DNA from: Thermoactinomycetaceae bacterium
GTDB lineage: Bacteria > Bacillota > Bacilli > Thermoactinomycetales > Thermoactinomycetaceae
Reading direction: 5' to 3'
Assembly (NCBI GenBank): GCA_025449475.1
Contig: JANWJM010000025.1
Span: 1 to 9,393 of the forward strand
DNA: 9,393 bases
Part shown: one piece after another, positions 1 to 5,272 of the stretch
How positions within the stretch are numbered: position 1 is the stretch's first letter
Layout of the letters: each line of letters opens with the position of its first letter
Notes under the pieces: generated by a model
Told to the model about the DNA's origin: nothing
The model's input: only the letters and a program-made list of their open reading frames with translations
Databases searched by the model: none
Made by a program: the position numbers and the translations under genes

Positions 1-1297
1 AAGTCTGATTTTGGCGGTGACGATCCCAATTCTGATCGTGTTTCTGATCTTGGTGGGAATGTTGGCACAGAAACATAGTCAGCGGCAATGGCGTTCTTTT
101 CGGATGTTAGCCAATCATTTTGTGGATTCGCTTCGTGGTTTGAAAACGCTGAAGTTTCTGGGACAAAGTCGGGCACATGGGACGTCGATTGAAAAGGTCA
201 GCGATCAGTATCGAGTTGCAACCATGCGTACATTGCGTATCGCATTTTTATCAACGTTTGTTCTTGAATTTTTTACGATGTTGTCTGTTGCATCGGTGGC
301 GGTGGGATTGGGGCTTCGATTGATTGAGCATATGGTTGCGTTTCATTCGGCATTAACGATTCTCATTTTGGCACCAGAATATTTTCTGCCTGTTCAAAGG
401 CTTGGAGCTGATTATCACGCGACGTTGAATGGAAAAGAGGCGTGGGAGAAGATCGAGAGTATTCTTAACCGTCAAGTACGTGAAAGCCGACCAACGTTGC
501 CACCTGCGTTTACCTGGAATTCCCGCAGTACTCTTCAGTTTGCTGGCGTTCAGATGCAGTATCCCGATCGTTCTGTTCCTGCTTTGGAGGAGCTTTCCTT
601 TGCGTTAACGGGTTTCCGCAAAATTGGAATCGTCGGGGCCAGTGGTGCGGGGAAGTCCTCATTGATTGATGTTTTAGCAGGATTCCGAGCTCCTACTGCT
701 GGAACAATCCGAGTCGATGGGCTTGCATTCAGGTCACTGGTCGATGAAAATTGGCGAAGAGTAGTGACTTATATTCCACAGCATCCTTATCTTTTCCATT
801 TATCCTTGTTGGATAATATCCGCTTCTATCATCCGGAAGCGAGTCGGGAAGAAGTCGAGCAGGCTGTGGTCAAAGCGGGGCTTGCACCGCTGGTAGCGCA
901 GTTGCCCCGTGGGATCGATGAAAAGATTGGCGATGGAGGGCGTTCTTTGAGTGGTGGACAGGAACAACGCATCGCCTTGGCACGTGCCTTTTTAAGTGAT
1001 CGTCCGATCTTGTTATTGGATGAACCGACCGCGCACCTGGATATCGAGACGGAGTATGAATTGAAAAAGACGATGCTTCAGCTTTTTGAAAACCGATTGG
1101 TTCTGTTGGCAACCCATCGTTATCATTGGATGCAGCATATGGATGAAGTATGGGTATTGGATCAAGGCAAATTGGTGGAGAGAGGGACACATAAGGAGTT
1201 ATTGGCCAAACGAGGTGTTTATTTTGAGCTAATATCAATACAAGGAGCAAATGATCATGAACCCGAAGAAATGGCTTTGGCTGGCTGTGCAAGATGA
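1..1297 (+). CDS. cydD: CydD, ABC exporter subunit for cytochrome bd assembly (5' end outside window)
   Basis: This is the C-terminal part (about 431 residues, frame opening at base 2) of one half of the CydDC exporter, which acts in the cytoplasmic membrane and is needed to assemble heme-containing cytochrome bd oxidase; thiol export and heme transport have both been described for it. Visible are the last transmembrane helices, the CydD-typical stretch LGADYHATLNGKEA (about bases 401-442) that links the membrane domain to the ATPase, Walker A GASGAGKS (635-658), signature LSGGQ, Walker B ILLLDE and the H-loop ATHR. A full CydD is usually about 570-590 residues, so roughly 150 N-terminal residues are missing. 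The TTG at 11 is internal, since the frame is open upstream and the membrane domain is incomplete there. The end overlaps cydC by 41 bases. In Bacillus naming the two genes' letters may be swapped; I use the E. coli/TIGRFAM sense. Confidence 0.93.
   Translation, partial: SLILAVTIPILIVFLILVGMLAQKHSQRQWRSFRMLANHFVDSLRGLKTLKFLGQSRAHGTSIEKVSDQYRVATMRTLRIAFLSTFVLEFFTMLSVASVAVGLGLRLIEHMVAFHSALTILILAPEYFLPVQRLGADYHATLNGKEAWEKIESILNRQVRESRPTLPPAFTWNSRSTLQFAGVQMQYPDRSVPALEELSFALTGFRKIGIVGASGAGKSSLIDVLAGFRAPTAGTIRVDGLAFRSLVDENWRRVVTYIPQHPYLFHLSLLDNIRFYHPEASREEVEQAVVKAGLAPLVAQLPRGIDEKIGDGGRSLSGGQEQRIALARAFLSDRPILLLDEPTAHLDIETEYELKKTMLQLFENRLVLLATHRYHWMQHMDEVWVLDQGKLVERGTHKELLAKRGVYFELISIQGANDHEPEEMALAGCAR
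1242..1247 (+). promoter_or_regulatory. Ribosome binding site of cydC, deciding its start
   Basis: AAGGAG lies inside the 3' end of cydD. Two in-frame ATG codons follow, at 1251 (gap 3) and 1257 (gap 9). A gap of 3 is too short for normal initiation, so 1257 is the better start. Confidence 0.7.
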
Positions 1298-2999
1298 GCG
1301 ATGGCGATTGATCCTTCCCATTCTCTTCAGCTTGGTGACTGCGGGATGTACATGTGCTTTAACTTTCACATCAGGTTATTTGATTTCAAAGTCGGCACTA
1401 AGGCCCGAAAATATTTTAATGATCTATGTTCCGATTGTTTTGGTGCGTGCGTTTGGGATTGGTAAAGCAGTGAGCCGTTATGTGGAACGTTTAGTGAGCC
1501 ATCATATGGTCTTGCGTATGGTTGCCAATATGCGTGTCACACTTTATCAGATTTTAGAACCGCAAGCGTTGTTTGTTCGTTCTCGCTATCGGACTGGAGA
1601 GCTTCTAAGTACGCTGGCCGATGACATCGAACATTTGCAGGATTTTTATATTCGTACCTTATTGCCAACTTTGGTCGCGATTGTGATCTTTGCCTTGGGA
1701 TTGTTCGGTTTAGGAATGCTTGATTTTTCGTTTGCCTTGATCATGGGCGTAGGGATAGGGTCGATGATCTTGATTTTCCCGATGATCTCTTTAGGGATTT
1801 ATCATCGGAAGCAACGAAAGATCAAGCGATGGAAAAATCGATTGTATCCGCAGGTCACGGATGCCATTTTGGGGATACAAGATTGGATGATCAGTGGTCA
1901 TCGATCAACATTTCTTCAGAATTATCGTGTGGATGAGGCGAAGGGGATTGCGGAAGAAAGGAGCTTGCGTCGCTTTCAACATTGGCGCATGTTTCTATTG
2001 CAATGCTTGGTGGGCATCATGGCACTCTTGGTGATCGAATGGATGGGGCAACAAGTTGCCAATGATCAGCTGTCTGTTGCTCTGATTGCAGCTGGAGTGC
2101 TGGCTGTTTTTCCGTTAATGGATCTTTTTCTTCCTGTCTCGGATGCGATCGAAAAGGTTCCACAATATCAGGATTCGATTCATCGACTCGATCAAATCGA
2201 TCAACGGGAGTCATCTACTCCTGTGAATCGATGGACGGTGTCAAAGGAAAAATTGAGTAAAGCCAAATGTTGTGCTGATCTTCGGGTAGAAAATGTGTTG
2301 TTTTATTACGATCAATCGAGGAAAGAGGGGATTGAGCAGCTATCGCTTCATCTTCCTCCTGGAAAAAAGGTGGCGATTCTTGGGAAAAGCGGGGCAGGAA
2401 AGTCAACACTGATCAAATTGATTCGCGGAGATCTGATTCCAGAGCGCGGAAGGGTGACCATCAATGGAACCGATGTTCATTGCTTTGGCGATGAGATTTC
2501 GCAAGTGATATCGGTATGTGAACAGCGACCCCATCTTTTTGATACAACGGTGGCCAATAATATTCGGCTTGGAGATTCGAATGCTTCTGAAGAATCGATA
2601 TGTGAGGCCGTGAGGCGAGTCAAGTTGGATGGTTTGCTGAAATCGTTACCGTTAGGCGATGAGACTCCCATGCTGGAAATGGGTTCGCATTTTTCCGGCG
2701 GAGAAAGACAACGTATAGCGCTTGCGCGAATATTGCTGCAGGATACGCCGATTGTAATCCTTGATGAACCTACAGTCGGGCTGGATCCAAAAACTGAGCG
2801 TGAGCTTATTGAATTGATTTTTGACGTTTTTCAGGAGAAAACGGTTATTTGGATCACCCATCATTTGTTAGGAATGGAACAGATGGATGAAATCATTTTT
2901 CTGGAGAATGGTCGTGTAGCGATGCGTGGCTCACATGCTGTATTATATGCTCAACATGCCCGTTACCGACGCCTGTATCAACTGGATCGACCACAATAG
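1257..2999 (+). CDS. cydC: CydC, ABC exporter subunit for cytochrome bd assembly
   Basis: A full-length half-transporter of 580 residues, the partner of CydD in the heterodimeric CydDC exporter. About 300 N-terminal residues form the six-helix membrane domain (hydrophobic runs near 19-45, 50-70, 135-175, 245-295); the rest is the ATPase with Walker A GKSGAGKST (376-384), Q-loop region CEQRPHLF, signature FSGGE (479-483), Walker B IVILDE (499-504) and switch histidine in ITHH (535). All catalytic motifs are intact in both subunits, so neither ATPase site looks degenerate. The segment DAIEKVPQYQDSIHRLDQI before the ATPase fits CydC rather than CydD. The start at 1257 is chosen for its AAGGAG spacing of 9; ATG 1251 would add only two residues. 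The overlap with cydD implies translational coupling. The cydA and cydB genes would be expected upstream, outside the window. Confidence 0.93.
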   Translation: MNPKKWLWLAVQDERWRLILPILFSLVTAGCTCALTFTSGYLISKSALRPENILMIYVPIVLVRAFGIGKAVSRYVERLVSHHMVLRMVANMRVTLYQILEPQALFVRSRYRTGELLSTLADDIEHLQDFYIRTLLPTLVAIVIFALGLFGLGMLDFSFALIMGVGIGSMILIFPMISLGIYHRKQRKIKRWKNRLYPQVTDAILGIQDWMISGHRSTFLQNYRVDEAKGIAEERSLRRFQHWRMFLLQCLVGIMALLVIEWMGQQVANDQLSVALIAAGVLAVFPLMDLFLPVSDAIEKVPQYQDSIHRLDQIDQRESSTPVNRWTVSKEKLSKAKCCADLRVENVLFYYDQSRKEGIEQLSLHLPPGKKVAILGKSGAGKSTLIKLIRGDLIPERGRVTINGTDVHCFGDEISQVISVCEQRPHLFDTTVANNIRLGDSNASEESICEAVRRVKLDGLLKSLPLGDETPMLEMGSHFSGGERQRIALARILLQDTPIVILDEPTVGLDPKTERELIELIFDVFQEKTVIWITHHLLGMEQMDEIIFLENGRVAMRGSHAVLYAQHARYRRLYQLDRPQ

Positions 3000-3051
3000 A
3001 ATTCAAATGGTGAATGCTGTACCATGTGTTCCTTACTCTCTGTTGGATTTG

Positions 3052-3104
3052 ATCGGATCAACGCCCGACCTTTAGTGTTTACTTGAAAGGTTGGGCGTTC
3101 CGAT
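3052..3104. terminator. Long hairpin between convergent cydC and ABM gene, possible terminator
   Basis: A 14-bp stem with one G-U pair, AACGCCCGACCTTT (3060-3073) against AAAGGTTGGGCGTT (3086-3099), encloses a 12-base loop. Beyond a 3-base bulge the stem continues as ATCGG (3052-3056) with CCGAT (3100-3104). It lies just after cydC and just after the convergent gene read on the other strand, where a terminator is expected. Neither side has a proper run of T, so it may act as a weak terminator or as a 3' mRNA-stabilising structure. Confidence 0.5.
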
Positions 3105-3140
3105 TTATAGGGGGTATACATTGCTGATTTTACATGGCAA

Positions 3141-3524
3141 TTACACGGAATGTTGGATTTCTGAAGGGTGGTATGAAGTCGTTTCTGGATGAAGTGGACT
3201 TCGTGAAAAATCATAATCTTGTTCGACTTTGCAAATCCTTGTTTTAAACGACCTGAACCAATTCTCTTTTCCTTTTTGTTTAGCAGCTTGATGAGCAGCA
3301 TGTTCTTTCCAATGTTGGATCGATTTTAGTGAATCCCAATAAGAGATCGTCAAATCAAAGCCGTCCTTGCTACTGACACTTTCGACTCCGAGAAAACCAT
3401 CTTGTTGTTGTGCCAATTGAAGCATTTTTTTGGACATCGGGTCATAATCGTTTTTATTCTCCATTCGTTGAGAGGAGAAAATTACAGCATAGTAGGGTGG
3501 TTTTGGTGTGGTTGCGATCGTCAT
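3141..3524 (-). CDS. ABM-fold (antibiotic biosynthesis monooxygenase family) protein, YqjZ-like
   Basis: A 127-residue soluble protein. The N-terminal PPYYAVIFSSQR, the QDGFLGVES segment (41-49) and SYWDSLKSIQHWKEHAAHQAAKQKG (61-85) match the small dimeric alpha+beta barrel proteins of the ABM family, closest in pattern to B. subtilis YqjZ, whose function is not established to my knowledge. Some relatives (IsdG, HmoA/HmoB) degrade heme, but the Trp plus His-at-+10 pattern of IsdG is not evident here: position +10 from Trp72 is Lys82, with His at 75 and 78. The last 20 or so residues (from Ser107) run past the usual family end and look unstructured. The start is well supported: CTCCTT at 3533-3538 reads AAGGAG on the coding strand, 8 bases from ATG. 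It is transcribed away from the hydrolase gene and converges on cydC. Confidence 0.8.
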   Translation of the reverse strand: MTIATTPKPPYYAVIFSSQRMENKNDYDPMSKKMLQLAQQQDGFLGVESVSSKDGFDLTISYWDSLKSIQHWKEHAAHQAAKQKGKENWFRSFKTRICKVEQDYDFSRSPLHPETTSYHPSEIQHSV

Positions 3525-3542
3525 CTACAAAACTCCTTCTAA

Positions 3543-3556
3543 AATGATTAATCATT
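3543..3556. promoter_or_regulatory. Perfect 14-bp palindrome before the ABM gene, candidate operator
   Basis: AATGATTAATCATT is its own reverse complement. It lies 4 bases upstream of the ribosome binding site of the ABM gene, so in its transcription-start or leader region. It resembles the core of a Fur box (AATGATAATCATT) but has one extra base in the middle, so assignment to Fur is only a guess. Confidence 0.4.
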
Positions 3557-3583
3557 GATTTTTAAGATTGAATCCGATAGCAT
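3555..3583 (+). promoter_or_regulatory. Possible sigma-A promoter of the hydrolase gene
   Basis: TTGATT (3555-3560) and TAGCAT (3578-3583) are separated by 17 bases; each matches 4 of 6 consensus positions. It points toward the hydrolase, leaving a leader of about 65 bases. The match is weak, and it is listed mainly because the inverted repeat at 3568-3591 would cover its -10 element. Confidence 0.3.
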
Positions 3584-3591
3584 GGATTCAA
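3568..3591. promoter_or_regulatory. Inverted repeat TTGAATCC-N8-GGATTCAA, candidate operator
   Basis: Two perfect 8-bp arms (3568-3575 and 3584-3591) are separated by 8 bases; allowing one extra base, the arms extend by three more pairs to AGA and TCT. The symmetry axis lies in the gap between divergent genes, so a bound protein could control both. The sequence differs from the GACA-N4-TGTC sites near the MMPL promoter, so a different regulator is implied. As RNA it would be a modest hairpin, without a T-run for termination. Confidence 0.45.
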
Positions 3592-3655
3592 ATCTGTCAC
3601 TTATTGTAACCATTTTTTAGCCAGTTAACGAGAAATAAAGGAGCGAATTACATCG

Positions 3656-4492
3656 ATGGATCAAGTTATCCAAACGTCAAGTGGTGAATTGGAATTTCGA
3701 ATCGATGGAAAAGGAGATTCAGTAATCCTTGTGTTAAATGCTGGGCATTGCGCACGGAGTGATTCATTCGTTCCTTTTGGCTCTGAATTAAAGGCTAGTG
3801 GATTTCGTTTGTTGGTTCCGTCTCGACCAGGATATGGAAGAACGCCTTCTTCAACAGGAAAAACAGCGGAAGAGTTTGCGGATTGTTTGGAGGTGTTATG
3901 TGATAGGCTACATCTTCCGAATGTGAATCTGTTGGCGATTTCAGCAGGTGGAAAAACAGCTTTACAATTCGCCCAAAGACATCCCACACGTGTGAACAGG
4001 ATGATTTTATTGAGTGCGTTGGCGCACAATCGATGGCCAACGCGAAAAAAGCGACTCCTTTCCTACCTGCTCTTTCATCCTTTGGTAGAAAAGAGGTTCT
4101 GGTCACTATCACGATGGATGTTTCGAAAATTCCCCATTGGTGCGTTAAAATTTATCATGAACAGTTTCACGAAATTGCCAACTGATCAAGTGGTGGAACA
4201 AATGGAATGTGAGCAAATACAGGCGTTCATCGATTATCTCTGTCATCTTCGCTCAGAATCGGGGTTCCTACTTGATATTCAACATCAATCGGGGGACTTA
4301 CAGAAGATTCAAGCTCCTACTTTGATCGTTCATAGTCGTTATGATAAGAGTGTTCCAGTCTCTCACGCCAAATATGCAGCGGATCGAATTCCAAAGTCGG
4401 AGCTTATGATGACAGAAGCGGAGAGTCATCTTATTTGGTTCAGTAAGCACAGGAGTCAGATTGAACGGAGAATGATTCAGTTTTTAACATAG
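3656..4492 (+). CDS. Alpha/beta hydrolase
   Basis: A 278-residue soluble protein of the alpha/beta-hydrolase fold, of unknown substrate. The fold is seen in order: first strands with the oxyanion region LVLNAGHCARSD (26-36), LLVPSRPGYGRTPSS (52-66), the nucleophile elbow AISAGG with Ser96, a basic, aromatic lid region (about 125-205), the acid strand IVHSRYDKSVPVS with Asp230, and the catalytic His258 in ESHLIWF. The triad Ser96-Asp230-His258 is complete. The elbow has Ala where the common G-X-S-X-G has its first Gly, which occurs in some family members. There is no signal peptide. AAAGGAG (3637-3643) lies 12 bases before ATG, rather far, but no better in-frame start exists. The gene precedes a TetR gene by 67 bases on the same strand and may share its transcript. 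It could be an esterase, a lipase or a hydrolase of a toxic ester. Confidence 0.85.
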   Translation: MDQVIQTSSGELEFRIDGKGDSVILVLNAGHCARSDSFVPFGSELKASGFRLLVPSRPGYGRTPSSTGKTAEEFADCLEVLCDRLHLPNVNLLAISAGGKTALQFAQRHPTRVNRMILLSALAHNRWPTRKKRLLSYLLFHPLVEKRFWSLSRWMFRKFPIGALKFIMNSFTKLPTDQVVEQMECEQIQAFIDYLCHLRSESGFLLDIQHQSGDLQKIQAPTLIVHSRYDKSVPVSHAKYAADRIPKSELMMTEAESHLIWFSKHRSQIERRMIQFLT

Positions 4493-4559
4493 CGGAATGT
4501 TTCTTCGGTGGCGGAGGACGATCGCTTCTCTAACAATATTCTGAATAGGTGATCGGCAA

Positions 4560-5123
4560 ATGGCGAGAAGGAAAGTAAATAAACAACAATTATTAATGGC
4601 TACAGAGGAATTGTTGTTGGAACGAGGATACAATGGCTTTCATTTTCGTGCGCTCGCGGAAAAACTGAAGATTGGACGAAGTACGATATACGAGTATTAT
4701 TCGAGCAAGGAAGAGTTGATTCTTGACTATATGCACCAAATGATGAGAGAGGTGCTAACGGAATGTGAAGAATGGGTGCATGAGCCACCTTTGGAGCGTC
4801 TCAAAGGATATCTATCTGTTTTTATGAAATATACACAGATTCATCAAATGATTCAAATTTTGCCGCTGATGGATCGTACCCGTTCACCCGATATGGATCC
4901 AGCTATCGACAGGCTGTTTGTGTATCACCGAAAAATATATTCTTGGATCGTTGAAGCAATTAATCATGCCAAGAATCGAGGAGAGATCCGACAGGAGATA
5001 CCGACTCAGCTGATAACGGCGTTGATTTTTTCTTCTGTTCAACTTCCCCGTCTGATGGATGGCGAGGAGTCGATATCAGGTGAAATGATCTTTGACTTAT
5101 TCCACAGAGGATTTCATCCATAA
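4560..5123 (+). CDS. TetR/AcrR-family transcriptional regulator
   Basis: A 187-residue one-component repressor of typical family length. The N-terminal DNA-binding domain is clear: helix 1 (about 8-22), then a helix-turn-helix around 28-48 with RALAEKLKIGRSTIYEYYSSKEEL. The C-terminal ligand-binding and dimerisation part (about 60-185) is helical and not conserved enough to name a ligand. AGGTGAT (4547-4553) lies 6 bases before ATG. It sits between the hydrolase (67 bases upstream) and the MMPL exporter gene, whose promoter begins 33 bases after the TetR stop. The usual arrangement for such regulators is to repress the adjacent exporter until a substrate-like ligand binds, and the two GACA-N4-TGTC palindromes at that promoter are its likely sites. 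A weak own promoter (TTGAAC 4461, TAACAT 4485, spacing 18) can be drawn inside the hydrolase 3' end. Confidence 0.9.
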   Translation: MARRKVNKQQLLMATEELLLERGYNGFHFRALAEKLKIGRSTIYEYYSSKEELILDYMHQMMREVLTECEEWVHEPPLERLKGYLSVFMKYTQIHQMIQILPLMDRTRSPDMDPAIDRLFVYHRKIYSWIVEAINHAKNRGEIRQEIPTQLITALIFSSVQLPRLMDGEESISGEMIFDLFHRGFHP

Positions 5124-5155
5124 TTTAGAAGAAGGCAAATGTCACATTTTTGTTA

Positions 5156-5185
5156 TTGACACTTGTGTCGGAAAGGGGGGATAAT
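5156..5185 (+). promoter_or_regulatory. Sigma-A promoter of the MMPL exporter gene
   Basis: A perfect -35 TTGACA (5156-5161) and a 5-of-6 -10 GATAAT (5180-5185) are 18 bases apart. The start of transcription should fall near 5192, giving a leader of about 80 bases. A palindrome overlaps the -35 box, as expected for a repressed promoter. Confidence 0.75.
5158..5169. promoter_or_regulatory. Operator copy 1, GACA-CTTG-TGTC
   Basis: The inverted repeat GACA-N4-TGTC (in full GACAC-TT-GTGTC, 5-bp arms) shares its first GACA with the -35 element, so binding here would block RNA polymerase. The same GACA-N4-TGTC core recurs at 5221-5232. It is the probable target of the neighbouring TetR protein, by inference from position. 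Confidence 0.6.
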
Positions 5186-5202
5186 GAACCAGATCGATTT
5201 TA

Positions 5203-5259
5203 TTTTTTTTGGTCAAATTCGACAAAAGTGTCGAATAAAATAAAACAGACCAAAAAGAA
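5203..5259 (+). other. Potential leader RNA structure ahead of the MMPL ribosome binding site
   Basis: TTTTTTTTGGTC (5203-5214) can pair with GACCAAAAAGAA (5248-5259), 12 pairs including one G-U, enclosing the 8-bp hairpin of operator copy 2. The outer stem reaches the first two bases of AAAGGAG (5258-5264). It could make translation start depend on folding, but the stem is A/T-rich and chance pairing is possible. Confidence 0.35.
5217..5236. promoter_or_regulatory. Operator copy 2, ATTCGACA-AAAG-TGTCGAAT
   Basis: Perfect 8-bp arms around a 4-base centre form a strong palindrome in the leader of the MMPL gene, about 25 bases past the predicted transcription start. It contains the same GACA-N4-TGTC core as copy 1. 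Centre-to-centre distance is 63 bp, close to six helical turns, so two dimers could sit on the same face of the DNA. As RNA it is also a hairpin, without a following T-run. Confidence 0.65.
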
Positions 5260-5272
5260 AGGAGTTAGGTGG

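Noticed and set aside
870..1292. A 140-codon minus-strand frame inside cydD
   Set aside because: It is antisense to the conserved ATPase motifs of CydD and its composition fits a shadow frame.
2978..3301. A second minus-strand reading frame overlapping the ABM gene, considered as a sign of a frameshift
   Set aside because: The ABM protein is full length in its own frame through its conserved C-terminal part, and the other frame has no family features; it is a shadow.
5184..5243. A 19-codon leader ORF after the G-run before ATG 5184
   Set aside because: Its ATG lies within the -10 element, upstream of the predicted transcript start, so it would not be on the mRNA from that promoter.
5150..5272. 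An N-terminal extension of the MMPL protein from a TTG at 5150
   Set aside because: The extension would start upstream of the -35 box of the gene's own promoter, has no membrane-protein character, and ATG 5273 has an ideal AAAGGAG site.
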